A DNA stretch of 64,000 bases from Pontibacter sp. G13 (lineage in GTDB: Bacteria; Bacteroidota; Bacteroidia; J057), in NCBI RefSeq assembly GCF_031851795.1, contig NZ_CP134696.1, forward strand, positions 6,448,001-6,512,000, read 5' to 3'. The translations under genes and the position numbers were made by a program. This document shows, in pieces, positions 16,939 through 26,532 of this stretch; position 1 is the stretch's first letter; each line of letters starts with the position of its first letter. The notes under the pieces were generated by a model that saw nothing but the letters and a program-made list of their open reading frames with translations, searched no databases and had not been told where the DNA came from.

Positions 16939-18393
16939 CTAGATTTTCAGTGTGGAAGACTCTTCTTGTAGGAAGATTTCCTCCATATCGATATCCTTGA
17001 GGAGAGAGAATCGCTCCTTGGAAATCTCTTTCCATTTTTCGATCTGCATTCTCAGGTTCTTGGATCGGGTCTTGGGCTTGCCGCCCAAAGCGACGCTCAA
17101 GATTCTCAATAGAACGCGGTTGTTTTGGTACCGCTCCATAGATGGCTTCCGCAATTGACGTTGCAGCGCCAGAATGGATTGGTTGGCCAGGTCGAAGTCC
17201 TCCATCAATACGTAGGTCAGGGCCAGCATGAATCGCACTTCCAAGTCGAAGTGGATCTTTTTGCGGAGGTTCACCTCGTTGCGGAGATTGTAGAGGATAC
17301 GGGCTGCCTTCTTGAAATTCTTGTCGAAGAAATGCGCTTGGGCCTGGAACATGTGGAAATTCACGAAGAAGGCCATGCGGTAAGTTTCCACCTCAATTTG
17401 GCTGATGTAGGTATCCACGTCTCGGATCAACTGGTCGATCGTATTGGTGCGCTTGTGATACTGCATCTTGTGGAAAAGGAACATAGAGGTATTGACATTC
17501 AGGTGATAGCGTGTCAGTAGTTCCTCTACTTTATAATCCAACAGGTCAAAGTACATGTTCGACTTGTCCCGGATGTTGTTGTTGTCATAGTAGACAAATC
17601 GCAGGAAGTTGAACAACAAGTTGATGTTGGAATAGAAGGCGTCGTCTTTATATTCACTCAAGATCTCGAATGACCGTTCAAACATCGCCTCAGAATCCTC
17701 CAATTCGCAGCGGATCGTATCCGGAATGTCGATGAAGAGCTTGGCGAAAATGTGAATGATGGCCTTGAGAATGTACAGGCGGTGAGATTCGTAGAGATTG
17801 TTGACGTTGTCGATCTTCTCCATGATCCGGATCATCTCCGCGTGATCCCGGTCTTTGCGTGAGAGATAGTATTCGTCAAATACGCGGAAGAACTGCACCA
17901 CCAAATCGATGGCTTTGTCCATGGCGACCGCATAGGCAACCTGCTGGTTGTAGCGACTCTTATAATAGGTGTGATTTTCGTCGAAGGCATGTAGATTTTG
18001 CAACTCCTTATAGACGATCATCAGACCGTATGGAAAATCAAACTTCAAGAGTTCTTTTTCCAATTTCCGCAACGCCGCGACAGAGATTTCACGGGGATTG
18101 TTGAATATGAGGTCATTCACATTCAATACCCGGCGCATCACGTGCAGGTTGGGGTCGCCCAGTCGATTGAGCAGGAAGGTTTCTATCTTTTGGTTCAGTC
18201 GGGACTTCAGTACATAAAAGGCCGAAGGAGTGATATCGTGCTTCTGCAGAAACTCCTTGTCAGGGGTCTCGGGATTCTTCCGAATGATATCCAGGAAAGA
18301 TGCACTCTTGTCGGCCTTGTTCGCAATGAACTGATTCAGGATATCAGTAAATTCCTCGTCCGTGAGCTGGCTGATAATTTTGTACAAATCCAT
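16939..18393 (-). CDS. Large all-helical protein of unknown function
   Basis: A 484-residue cytoplasmic protein without signal peptide or transmembrane segment. It is predicted to be nearly all alpha-helical, with aromatic-rich amphipathic helices (for example LYILKAIIHIFAKLF and MAFFVNFHMFQAQAHFF). Around 400-440 the spacing A-RILYNLRNEV ... FMLALTYVLMEDFDLANQ suggests degenerate TPR-like helical hairpins. The N-terminal SQLTDEEFTDILNQF resembles a short regulatory helix pair. I recognise no family. It looks like a Bacteroidota-specific scaffold protein; this is inference. ATG at 18393 is clear, and a 490-base non-coding region lies upstream. Confidence 0.7.
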   Translation of the reverse strand: MDLYKIISQLTDEEFTDILNQFIANKADKSASFLDIIRKNPETPDKEFLQKHDITPSAFYVLKSRLNQKIETFLLNRLGDPNLHVMRRVLNVNDLIFNNPREISVAALRKLEKELLKFDFPYGLMIVYKELQNLHAFDENHTYYKSRYNQQVAYAVAMDKAIDLVVQFFRVFDEYYLSRKDRDHAEMIRIMEKIDNVNNLYESHRLYILKAIIHIFAKLFIDIPDTIRCELEDSEAMFERSFEILSEYKDDAFYSNINLLFNFLRFVYYDNNNIRDKSNMYFDLLDYKVEELLTRYHLNVNTSMFLFHKMQYHKRTNTIDQLIRDVDTYISQIEVETYRMAFFVNFHMFQAQAHFFDKNFKKAARILYNLRNEVNLRKKIHFDLEVRFMLALTYVLMEDFDLANQSILALQRQLRKPSMERYQNNRVLLRILSVALGGKPKTRSKNLRMQIEKWKEISKERFSLLKDIDMEEIFLQEESSTLKI

Positions 18394-18884
18394 ATAGGTT
18401 GTGGGTTTGTCGGCAGTGAAACAGGATGTTGGGATGGATCGGAACCCCGAAGGAAGGATACAAGGACACCTCCTGAATAATGGTTTTGGTGGTTGATTCA
18501 GTTATCAATTTATAAAAGCATCCTCAATTCTTCAATTCTGACCCCGCTAATTCAAGTTTTCCACTCATCAAATTCGAAAAGTATCCCTTCAATTTTCATT
18601 TGTGGACATGCCACTTTTGATTTTCCGATAGGCAAAATGCGGTTTTTGCCCCCACATTTTCCAAATTTCTTCCCGATACCTCCAATTTTTACAAGATCAC
18701 CCAATTCTGTCAACAAGTAAGATTTGGACATGATTTGTATCCTACATTCGGGAATCTCGATCCCCATTCTTCCTTTCTTTCCCTGTACCAAATAGTTCTT
18801 TTTTTCGATTTTCTCGAAACACTTGGGGTATAGGAATCGGTTATCAGATTGTGTTTATTTGAACCCTAGGCTAACTGAAACCTC
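18394..18884. other. AT-rich intergenic region between divergent genes
   Basis: About 490 bases containing the promoters of the helical unknown gene and ispG. The stretch 18490-18830 is distinctly AT-rich, with low-complexity C/T and A/T runs. Short open frames are present on both strands but have unconvincing composition. No repeat copy, riboswitch or terminator was recognised. Confidence 0.45.
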
Positions 18885-20885
18885 ATGGAACTGCAAGTCC
18901 CTTATACTCCCAAACATCTTTCCTATCAGCGAATTCTTTCCCGCGAAGTTCAAATAGGGAATGTCCCAGTTGGCGGGACCAATCCCATCCGAATCCAATC
19001 CATGACCACCACCGACACCATGGACACCATGGCCACGGTTGAACAATCCATCCGGATGGTGGAAGCTGGTTGTGAATATGTAAGGATTACGGCTCCTTCA
19101 AAAAATGAGGCTAACAACCTCGCCGAAATCAAGAAGGAACTGCGTGCACGTGGATATGATGTGCCCCTCGTGGCCGATATCCACTTCACCCCCAATGCAG
19201 CCGAGGTGGCTGCTCGGATCGTGGAAAAAGTCCGAGTCAATCCCGGCAACTACGCAGACAAGAAGAAATTCAAGGAAATCATCTATACAGACGAGTCTTA
19301 TCAGGAGGAAATTGACCGTATCTACAAACGTTTCTCTCCACTCGTCAAAATCTGCAAGGAAGAAGGTACCGCCATGCGGATCGGAACCAACCACGGCTCC
19401 TTGTCAGATCGCATCATGAGTCGCTACGGTGACACTCCTAAGGGAATGGTCGAATCTGCGATGGAGTTTGTCCGAATCTGCGAGGATCATGGTTTCCATA
19501 ACCTCGTGATCTCGATGAAAGCTTCCAATCCGCAAGTGATGGTTCAGGCCTACCGATTGCTCATGGAGGAAATGATCCAACGTGGAGAAATCTACCCGAT
19601 GCATCTTGGCGTGACAGAAGCAGGTGAAGGAGAAGACGGCCGGATCAAATCCGCTCTGGGGATTTCCACCCTTCTCTTGGATGGTATTGGCGACACGGTT
19701 CGAGTATCCCTCACAGAGGAGCCTGAGCATGAGATGCCTGTAGCTCAATTCCTGATCGATCATGTCGTCAAGCAAGCCAATCAAATGCGTTCAACATTGG
19801 CGGAGGAGCCTTCTTCAGACCGAATTGAACTGCCATTTGATCCGTATCAATTCCACCGTCGAGATACCGCCGAAATCTTGAATATCGGACATGGACAGGT
19901 CCCCCGGGTTGTGGCGGACATCACCAAGCTCGATGCCAAGCCTGCTTCTTTGCGGGAAATTGGATATACCTACGTGGAAGCACTCGATAAGTACAATTTC
20001 TCCGATATCGCGGCCGATTTTGCGTATTTGGGAGCTCAAGTGCCTCCTTATGAATTGCCGGGAGGGCTTAAGCCTGTCTATGACCATGCCACTTGGTTGA
20101 TGCTGTCCGATCGCACCGCCAATTTCCCAGCGTTTGATACGGTAGAGGATTACCTGAACGCAGATGAGGTGTCGGAGGTGGCAAACTTTGTCCGGGTGAC
20201 CTCCGCTGAAATGGCAAGCGTCACTACTCAACCCGATCGATGGGAGAAGGTGGTCTTCGTATTGATGTCCAGTCATCCTGTTCCGACTTACGACTGGCGA
20301 AGCATGTTGTATGCACTTGCAGGAGCAGGAATCCAACAACCTACTTTGATCTCCATGTCACTTGCTGGGTTCGATTATTACGATGATTCAGCGCTGCCTG
20401 AATTCGTGCGAATTGAGGAGGAAGCCAAAATCCAATTGGCCCTTTCCAGCAATGGGTCCACATTGTTGGTGGATGGACTGATCGATGGTATCTGGTTGGA
20501 AGAGGCTGATGATTGCCGTCTTCGGACTGCTTTCGGAATGCTGCAATTGGCACGCCTCCGCATCACAAAGACAGAGTACATTTCCTGTCCTTCTTGCGGT
20601 CGTACCTTGTTTGATTTGCAGGAAACCACTGCGATGATCCGCAAGCAAACGGAGCACCTCAAAGGAGTCAAAATTGGGATCATGGGCTGTATCGTGAATG
20701 GCCCCGGAGAAATGGCCGATGCAGATTACGGATATGTGGGGGTAGGACCTGACAAGATTGCGCTTTACAGGGGGCAGGAAGTCGTGGTGAAAGCCGTACC
20801 TACCGCTGAAGCTGTAGGGAGATTGATAGACCTGATCCGCGAGGATGATATGTGGGTGGAGCCGGAAGTTGCGTCCACCCTGTAG
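18885..20885 (+). CDS. ispG: 4-hydroxy-3-methylbut-2-en-1-yl diphosphate synthase, long form
   Basis: A 666-residue IspG (GcpE), the [4Fe-4S] enzyme of the MEP isoprenoid pathway that converts MEcPP to HMBPP. The TIM-barrel start includes PVGGTNPIRIQSMTTTDTMD and VADIHFTPNAA. The iron-sulfur domain has Cys568 and Cys571 (YISCPSCGRT), Cys602 and the cluster-binding Glu609 (GCIVNGPGE). The about 270-residue insert between the barrel and the cluster domain makes it the three-domain form known from plants, Chlamydiae and Bacteroidota, rather than the about 370-residue E. coli form. Start and stop are clear and a perfect terminator follows. No other MEP gene is in the window. Confidence 0.97.
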   Translation: MELQVPYTPKHLSYQRILSREVQIGNVPVGGTNPIRIQSMTTTDTMDTMATVEQSIRMVEAGCEYVRITAPSKNEANNLAEIKKELRARGYDVPLVADIHFTPNAAEVAARIVEKVRVNPGNYADKKKFKEIIYTDESYQEEIDRIYKRFSPLVKICKEEGTAMRIGTNHGSLSDRIMSRYGDTPKGMVESAMEFVRICEDHGFHNLVISMKASNPQVMVQAYRLLMEEMIQRGEIYPMHLGVTEAGEGEDGRIKSALGISTLLLDGIGDTVRVSLTEEPEHEMPVAQFLIDHVVKQANQMRSTLAEEPSSDRIELPFDPYQFHRRDTAEILNIGHGQVPRVVADITKLDAKPASLREIGYTYVEALDKYNFSDIAADFAYLGAQVPPYELPGGLKPVYDHATWLMLSDRTANFPAFDTVEDYLNADEVSEVANFVRVTSAEMASVTTQPDRWEKVVFVLMSSHPVPTYDWRSMLYALAGAGIQQPTLISMSLAGFDYYDDSALPEFVRIEEEAKIQLALSSNGSTLLVDGLIDGIWLEEADDCRLRTAFGMLQLARLRITKTEYISCPSCGRTLFDLQETTAMIRKQTEHLKGVKIGIMGCIVNGPGEMADADYGYVGVGPDKIALYRGQEVVVKAVPTAEAVGRLIDLIREDDMWVEPEVASTL

Positions 20886-20913
20886 CGTTCGAGGGCATTC
20901 TAAGGAATCATAT

Positions 20914-20944
20914 CACCGGAATAGGCGACAGGCCTATTCCGGTG
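20914..20944 (+). terminator. Rho-independent terminator after ispG
   Basis: Perfect 13-bp stem CACCGGAATAGGC / GCCTATTCCGGTG with a short loop, followed by TTTCATTTTT. Confidence 0.9.
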
Positions 20945-21145
20945 TTTCATTTTTGGGGCAAATATTGGTGGTCTGGGGAGCTTCTGATGGGATCATTTTT
21001 CTAAAGAATAAGCACCCTTTGGGCTTGAATATCAGGCTATGCCATTCGGGAATTCCAAATAAGGGGGTGCAAGATCTCAGTACAAACTTGCCTGAGAGGT
21101 AGCGATGGATTTCGGAATTTAACATATCCCAAAAGCCTAATACCC

Positions 21146-22507
21146 ATGCAAGACATCTCTCAAACCCAATGGACCCGACAGATCTGCCAGTTGGCCATGG
21201 CACGTCAGGAGCGAGCTGCCCGAAATCTCGCTGCCTCTCATCCTCGCTGGATGATCCAGAGCCTTCCCGTCGCATCCGTCCTCGGAGAAACCGAGCTTGT
21301 GTCCCGGCTCATTCATGAGGGTGCTGATCCCAATCAGACAGTCATGGGAGATTGGACCCCCTTGATCCTTGCACTGGCAGGACCAAGGGCCTATTCGGAT
21401 TGTGATAGCCCAGAGTGTTCCCACCAAGTCGTCAGTATGTTGCTTCAGGCTGGAGCCGATCCCAATGTCAGCGTATTTGACGAAGATATGCCCGGCCAGC
21501 GATTGTCCGCTTTGGCTACCGCATTGGGGAATTCCGAAAATCCCGATCTCGGTCAATTACTGATTGATTTCGGTGCCAATGTCAAGGATGGGTTGGCAGT
21601 CACTGTTTTGGCCTGCAAGGACCGTTGGGATCTTGCGGAGCCACTCTTGGAACTAGGGGCGAGTTTCGATGATTTTGATCCTTCCGGAACCTATGCGACG
21701 CTTCATTTTGTGATGGACCGTGTGTATGACAAGGAGCGGATCATGGAATTGGCACGAAGAGGAGCAGACCTGAATCTGCCGAATAAGGTCAATGGCGAGA
21801 CTCCCTTGATGATGGCTGTCAAGCGAAGAAGGCTGGATGTCATTCGTCCATTTATCCGACTAGGGGCAGACCCCAATGCTCAAACCACTGGAGGAATGAC
21901 AGCTTATCGGCATGCCATTCGTCGCAACTTCCCCGAGATCGCTACCGAGCTTGTGGATCTAGGTGCCAAGGAGGAATTGCTACCGCAAGATGAATGGGCG
22001 GTTGGGCTCTGGGCAGAAGACCTTTCAGCCCTTCCTCACAAAGAGCAAGGAGAAAAATTTGTGGCGGATTGGCCTGTGGAGGAATCTCGGCTATTTCCGG
22101 ATTTGGCCGCTGCGGGAAGATTGGATAGTGTGGCTTATCTCCTAGGACTTGGGGTGGATTTAGAATTAAGAGGCCTTGACAATGGCACTGCCCTCCATCA
22201 AGTTGGGTGGTTTGGCGTGCCGGATGTTGCCAAAATGCTCATCGAATCGGGCGCAGATGTCCAAGCGCTGGGAGACGATCATTACTCGACCCCTTTGGGA
22301 TGGGTTGCCCACGGCTCCACCTATTCTGGCGGAGCCGAAGAGCGTCAATCTGAGTATGTGGAAATCGCCGAAATGCTATTGGACGCGGGAGCAAAGTTCC
22401 CTCGTCTAGAGGATGAATGGGATCATTTCCAATTGCATGCGGCGAGCCCTGCAGTTCGAGTGGTATTGGAGCGATATGGCTGGCAGCCCGTACACGAGGT
22501 GATTTAG
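21146..22507 (+). CDS. Ankyrin-repeat protein
   Basis: A 453-residue cytoplasmic protein made largely of ankyrin repeats. Clear units include ETELVSRLIHEGADPN, LLQAGADPNVS, ELARRGADLNLPNKVNGETP, VIRPFIRLGADPNAQTTGG and VAKMLIESGADVQALGDDHY, with about ten in total and a gap at residues 280-330 (NPQDEWAVGLW-type spacer). Ankyrin stacks mediate protein-protein contacts, and nothing here indicates an enzymatic partner domain. There is no signal peptide. The stop codon overlaps the stop codon of the converging DinB-like gene. Confidence 0.88.
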   Translation: MQDISQTQWTRQICQLAMARQERAARNLAASHPRWMIQSLPVASVLGETELVSRLIHEGADPNQTVMGDWTPLILALAGPRAYSDCDSPECSHQVVSMLLQAGADPNVSVFDEDMPGQRLSALATALGNSENPDLGQLLIDFGANVKDGLAVTVLACKDRWDLAEPLLELGASFDDFDPSGTYATLHFVMDRVYDKERIMELARRGADLNLPNKVNGETPLMMAVKRRRLDVIRPFIRLGADPNAQTTGGMTAYRHAIRRNFPEIATELVDLGAKEELLPQDEWAVGLWAEDLSALPHKEQGEKFVADWPVEESRLFPDLAAAGRLDSVAYLLGLGVDLELRGLDNGTALHQVGWFGVPDVAKMLIESGADVQALGDDHYSTPLGWVAHGSTYSGGAEERQSEYVEIAEMLLDAGAKFPRLEDEWDHFQLHAASPAVRVVLERYGWQPVHEVI

Positions 22508-22974
22508 ATCAATCTCTGCTGACTTCTCGCCACGCCTAAATGATATGCCTCATGTTGGAGATTGAAGCTCAATGCCTGCTCGAAATTCTCGAGTAGGTAT
22601 CCCGAAGACGTCGTGTATGCCTGAAAGTCTTTGAATTTGCCTGCTGCGAAATCCGTCTGTGTCAAAGCCACCATTGCAGCGAGCCCTTGCATGATTTCTT
22701 CCTTGGTACCTTCCGCATATTCGGCTTTGGCGAATGTGCCTTTTCTGAATTGTGCGATCAATTCATCGGAAACATTCATCGACAACCCAGATAGATTGTA
22801 GCAGAGCAATTGTTGGGTAACGCAGACATGGCCGGCATTCCAGATGGGGGAATTGTTGAAGCCAGTTGGGATGATGCTCAGTGTTTCCTGAGTATGATCT
22901 TTCAGTAATTGAGTCCATTGGGTCCGAAGAAAAGACCAGACATTCCATGTATATTCCATCATCCAAACATACAT
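22504..22974 (-). CDS. DinB/YfiT-like four-helix protein
   Basis: About 156 residues with the DinB-superfamily layout: helices carrying three metal-binding His positions, here in SPIWNAGHVCVTQQLLCY and, near the C-terminus, LQHEAYHLGVARSQQRL (HxxxH). Members are small metal-dependent proteins such as thiol transferases and damage-inducible proteins; the exact activity is rarely known. The start is uncertain: ATGs at 22974, 22962 and 22959 are all possible, with a GGGGATGG purine stretch before the first. The TAA stop shares bases with the TAG of the ankyrin gene on the other strand. Confidence 0.75.
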   Translation of the reverse strand: MYVWMMEYTWNVWSFLRTQWTQLLKDHTQETLSIIPTGFNNSPIWNAGHVCVTQQLLCYNLSGLSMNVSDELIAQFRKGTFAKAEYAEGTKEEIMQGLAAMVALTQTDFAAGKFKDFQAYTTSSGYLLENFEQALSFNLQHEAYHLGVARSQQRLI

Positions 22975-23168
22975 AATAATAACCATCCCCGCACTGAATA
23001 TGACCGCTCCCACAAGCTTTTCGTGCTTAGTATCACTTTGCTAATAATCCCTTAATACCATATCGACAATTTGGGATTGTGGAAGATCAGACTGCTACGA
23101 AGATATGTATATGAAGGTCTTTCACGCTTTCCAACATTGGTTAAAATAGGGATTGATCCCTTGGAAAT

Positions 23169-23813
23169 ATGAAATCTTTTCGCCTCCTCGGTGTATCGTT
23201 GTTGTGCCTAGCAGGATTGGGTCTGGTACTCAAAGACCAAATTCCCGTGCAGAAATGGTGCTGGAAGCCCGGCAATTATGCCGAAACGCTGGATGTGCAT
23301 TTTGCCTCCAACACAGACCCCGGAGCTTTGCCATTCTTTCAGGCTTGTAGCGCACATTCATTGCCCTCCAAGGCGATTTCTTTCCTGTGGGATCAGTTTC
23401 CCAAACTAGAACCCAAATACCTCACTTGGCGTGAAGTGGAATTCTGTACGCCATGCGGGGCCCGTAGTGGATATGAGGCTACCTTCATTTACCTGTATGA
23501 CCCGAAATACTTCGACACGGAGTTTCAGGCAATGGGGGAAGTAGCCGTGGAATTCGATGAGCAGTTGGAGCCGATTGAAATCGAATACGAGCATGTGCCG
23601 ATCGAATTTCTTCCTCCGGTAGTTTGGGAAGCCTTCGAGAAAAACTTTCCGAGAGAGGCAGAAGTCTTGAATGATTTCGAGCTGGAAATTCAGCCTGATG
23701 GCTCGTTGTTCTACGAATTCGAGATTCGGCGTTCCTTTGACGAGGATTGGACCTTTAGCCCCTATGGGGTCCTATTGGCAGAAAACGAAAACCGTTGCGA
23801 GGACTGCGACTAG
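23169..23813 (+). CDS. Unknown exported or membrane-anchored protein
   Basis: A 214-residue protein whose first 20 residues (MKSFRLLGVSLLCLAGLGLV) form a signal peptide or anchor. The mature part is acidic and contains paired cysteines (FCTPCGARSG and the C-terminal NRCEDCD). Strand-like segments such as MGEVAVEFDEQLEPIEIEYE and PDGSLFYEFEI recall PepSY-like or putative beta-lactamase-inhibitor-like periplasmic domains of Bacteroidota. That is a loose resemblance and I assign no function. It lies between two divergent or independent units. Confidence 0.6.
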   Translation: MKSFRLLGVSLLCLAGLGLVLKDQIPVQKWCWKPGNYAETLDVHFASNTDPGALPFFQACSAHSLPSKAISFLWDQFPKLEPKYLTWREVEFCTPCGARSGYEATFIYLYDPKYFDTEFQAMGEVAVEFDEQLEPIEIEYEHVPIEFLPPVVWEAFEKNFPREAEVLNDFELEIQPDGSLFYEFEIRRSFDEDWTFSPYGVLLAENENRCEDCD

Positions 23814-23927
23814 CCTTATTTCGATTTGGACAATACCACGGAAAAAGCGCTTCTCGCTTCATTTTGTCGGCCATTCTACGGTTAATGCTGAGGAGGATTT
23901 TGTAATTTTCCCGCTTAACGAACTGTT

Positions 23928-25067
23928 ATGGTCAAGCATCAGAAACATGCCAAGCTCCAGCGTCCGAATTTAGGAGCATTCGCCAGAAATGAGTGGGCTT
24001 TGCTGGGAGCTCCCTGCGGCGTGATCCAGCAATTGGCAAGAGATATTGCCATTCAGTTGAATTCCGATCATGCGGTGACATTCATCGACGAACGCCACCT
24101 CAAAGATGGACCTGCCCCCGTTCCTGCCTCTGAGCCTTTCCAAGCCCGATGGACCAAGCATGCCGACGCCGTTGAGTTGGCCGAGCGCTCTATGCCCAAT
24201 AGCTATTCCGCCAAATTTCAGCTGCGGTCCTCGGACATCGTGTTGGTGAATGGCAATCATTTCCTTGCCCAACAACAGATCGTTTGCGTCCACCCCAAGA
24301 AAACCCTGTCCCACAAGTTGGATCGTCTCACCCAAGTCGTGGGATATTGGCTGGCACCTGATGTGACCGAAATTCCCGCCTACCTCAAGGAACATGTGGG
24401 AAATGCCAACTTGCCCATTTGGAGATCCGGAGAGGAGGTCGAGCTAGCTGCATGGCTCAAGGATAAAATGCTTGCCGACCGTCCCCCTGTAAAAGGGTTG
24501 GTGCTCGCAGGAGGAAAGAGTCAGCGGATGAAACGCGACAAATCCAAGCTTGCCTATCATGGGAAGCCCCAGCATCAATATGTGGCTGAATTGTTGAATG
24601 CTACAGGCGTGGAAGATGTTTTTCTGTCCTGCCGCTCCGATCAAGCCTTCGAAGATGCAAAGATCGCCTTGCTGCCGGACACCTTCATGGGGTTGGGACC
24701 ATTTGGGGGAATACTTTCAGCCTTCCGGTCAGATCCCAATGCTGCATGGTTGGTGCTCGCCTGTGATTTGCCTTTTTTGGATGCACAAACCCTCGCATTT
24801 CTATTGAAGCATCGCAACCCTTCCAAAGTTGCCACCGCATTTTACAACCCCGAAACGGACTTTCCAGAGCCCTTGATCACCCTCTGGGAACCTCGCGCTT
24901 ATCCTCGTATGCTGGAGTTTCTCTCTATTGGCAATAGCTGCCCCCGGAAGGTGTTGATCAACTCCGAGATCGAATTGTTGAAGGTGCCCAATCTGAATGC
25001 TCTTAAGAATGTGAATACCCCCGAAGACTATGATGCTGCGGTAGCAGAATTAAAGGTTCAGGATTAA
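23928..25067 (+). CDS. MobA-like nucleotidyltransferase with an extra N-terminal domain
   Basis: A 379-residue protein. Residues 185-375 are a MobA-type NTP transferase: VLAGGKSQRMKRDKSKLAY (family LAGGxSxRMGxDK), then LGPFGGILSAF and LVLACDLPFLD with the metal Asp. MobA attaches GMP to molybdopterin. The first 185 residues are a second domain that starts RNEWALLGAPCGVIQQLARD and contains VTFIDERH. Its position and order suggest a MobB-like partner whose P-loop has decayed (LLGAPCGVI has no GKT). No other molybdenum cofactor gene is present here, so the substrate could be a different nucleotide sugar or cofactor. Confidence 0.8.
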   Translation: MVKHQKHAKLQRPNLGAFARNEWALLGAPCGVIQQLARDIAIQLNSDHAVTFIDERHLKDGPAPVPASEPFQARWTKHADAVELAERSMPNSYSAKFQLRSSDIVLVNGNHFLAQQQIVCVHPKKTLSHKLDRLTQVVGYWLAPDVTEIPAYLKEHVGNANLPIWRSGEEVELAAWLKDKMLADRPPVKGLVLAGGKSQRMKRDKSKLAYHGKPQHQYVAELLNATGVEDVFLSCRSDQAFEDAKIALLPDTFMGLGPFGGILSAFRSDPNAAWLVLACDLPFLDAQTLAFLLKHRNPSKVATAFYNPETDFPEPLITLWEPRAYPRMLEFLSIGNSCPRKVLINSEIELLKVPNLNALKNVNTPEDYDAAVAELKVQD

Positions 25068-25145
25068 TCTCTTTTTGGGAAAATCTTGTTGGCGAAATGT
25101 CAGGGTATTCGTTAAATTGTGCGTATCACCCTAGTGCATTCTGTT

Positions 25146-25880
25146 ATGTTCAATCCTGACTTATGTTCGTTCCGGCTTGTTAAGCTGTTGATGGTTAGTG
25201 TATTCCTGTTTGGGGGAATCACTTCGTCGTTTGCCCAGAAAAAGACATTCAAGGAATCTGTTAAGGAGATTTTTCAGGACAAATCAAGGCATCGATACGG
25301 CTTTTCTGTCGGATATGGCTTTCAGGACCTAGGGATGATCGAGCGCCATCTCCCCATCGGATGGCAACATTCCCTCGCTGAAAAAGAGGTGGATTTGTCC
25401 AAAGTGCTCAACTTGAATGTGCGGTACTATTATGAAGTTACCCTCTTTCAATTGGAGCATGCCATTGCGCTGATCAACAAACCTACCTGGAAGCTAGAGC
25501 TGATCTCCATTCCCCAATTCAATACGGTTTACCTCAGGCCCATCGACAGCGAGGAGGTCTATAAGCGAGGCTTTGAATTTGGCATCAATACGGGATTGGT
25601 GATCCGAAAAAGCTTCTGGAAAAACCGTCTGGGAATTTACTTTCTGGGGAGCACTGGTCCCCATTTCGTTTCGGATACCCCGGGACGGCAGCACCCCGGA
25701 TTCATTTTCTCCGACAACTTCATGTTGGGAGGAACAGTCAAGCTATTCAAAGGCCTTCATTTCGATGTCCGCAATGGCATCCGCCATATCTCCAACCTCA
25801 GTATTTGGCAACCCAACGGCGGGGTGAATACCTTCATGATGAATGCTGGCTTTTTTTACCAATTGCCTGCAAAACCCTGA
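25146..25880 (+). CDS. PagL-like lipid A deacylase / acyloxyacyl hydrolase, outer membrane
   Basis: About 244 residues, with a signal peptide ending FGGITSSFAQ. The body is an amphipathic beta-strand pattern typical of an eight-stranded outer-membrane barrel. The catalytic signature of PagL-type enzymes, His-x-Ser followed by N, occurs as IRHISNLSIWQPNGGVNTFM near the C-terminus, and the chain ends in an aromatic residue-rich strand (AGFFYQL). PagL removes the 3-O-linked acyl chain of lipid A. The ATG at 25146 is chosen; a GTG at 25119 and an ATG close to the hydrophobic core are alternatives. Function is from family motif only. Confidence 0.78.
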   Translation: MFNPDLCSFRLVKLLMVSVFLFGGITSSFAQKKTFKESVKEIFQDKSRHRYGFSVGYGFQDLGMIERHLPIGWQHSLAEKEVDLSKVLNLNVRYYYEVTLFQLEHAIALINKPTWKLELISIPQFNTVYLRPIDSEEVYKRGFEFGINTGLVIRKSFWKNRLGIYFLGSTGPHFVSDTPGRQHPGFIFSDNFMLGGTVKLFKGLHFDVRNGIRHISNLSIWQPNGGVNTFMMNAGFFYQLPAKP

Positions 25881-25971
25881 TTCTTCTTGTATTACTTCTC
25901 TGTACTCCCCTAAGGTATAGGTTTCCACCGTGCCGATTGAACCATTCAGCGATTCATGCGGTTGGGTCACC

Positions 25972-26406
25972 ATGTTATCTCTTCGCCAAATATTGGTGGC
26001 AGTAGACAATCATGATCTGTCGTTTGAGGCGGCGCGCGCAGGGGCAGATTTGGCCATCCAAGTCGATGCCCAATTGGGATTGGTGCATGTGATTCCATTC
26101 GGTCAAGTCGAAGGCAATCCGGACACGGGTATAATGCCAGAAGTGGAAACCTCATTGGCGCGCACCCGCTCACAAGCGCTATTCAAGCAAATTGAACAAG
26201 GACTTCCGGGGCTCAAGCCTGCGCATTTCATTGCCATAGGTCACGCTCCTGAACACATCTCTAGGGTGGTGGATGACTGGCCGGCAGATTTGCTGGTAAT
26301 TGGCGCCCACCGTAACCATCGATTTGCCCAAAAGATCATGGGGACTTTCGCTGAGCACATCATGCATGCTGTTCATTGTCCGATCCTGCTTATTTCTGGT
26401 GAATAG
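25972..26406 (+). CDS. Universal stress protein (UspA family)
   Basis: A single 144-residue Usp domain: LRQILVAVDNHDLSFEAARA at the start and the C-terminal LLVIGAHRNHRFAQKIMGTFAEHIM ATP-loop region, split here as IGAHRNHRFAQKIMG and TFAEHIMHAVHCPIL. The loop G-2x-G-9x-G(S/T) is partly kept: the second Gly is replaced, so nucleotide binding is uncertain. ATG at 25972 (MLSLRQIL) gives the normal length. Enolase follows on the same strand after 126 bases. Confidence 0.9.
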   Translation: MLSLRQILVAVDNHDLSFEAARAGADLAIQVDAQLGLVHVIPFGQVEGNPDTGIMPEVETSLARTRSQALFKQIEQGLPGLKPAHFIAIGHAPEHISRVVDDWPADLLVIGAHRNHRFAQKIMGTFAEHIMHAVHCPILLISGE

Positions 26407-26532
26407 GGAACTTTTTACACACAAGTGGTGGGACATGTCGATTCCGATCTCATGATTTTCTCCGCTTGGGTAACTCGGCGGGCACGAAAAGCGCCTTCCA
26501 GTTTTTTGTCCATCTACCTATCGTATTTTTTC

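Noticed and set aside
18493-18791. Short frames in the AT-rich gap before ispG
   Set aside because: Composition is low complexity and frames exist on both strands; no conserved signal.
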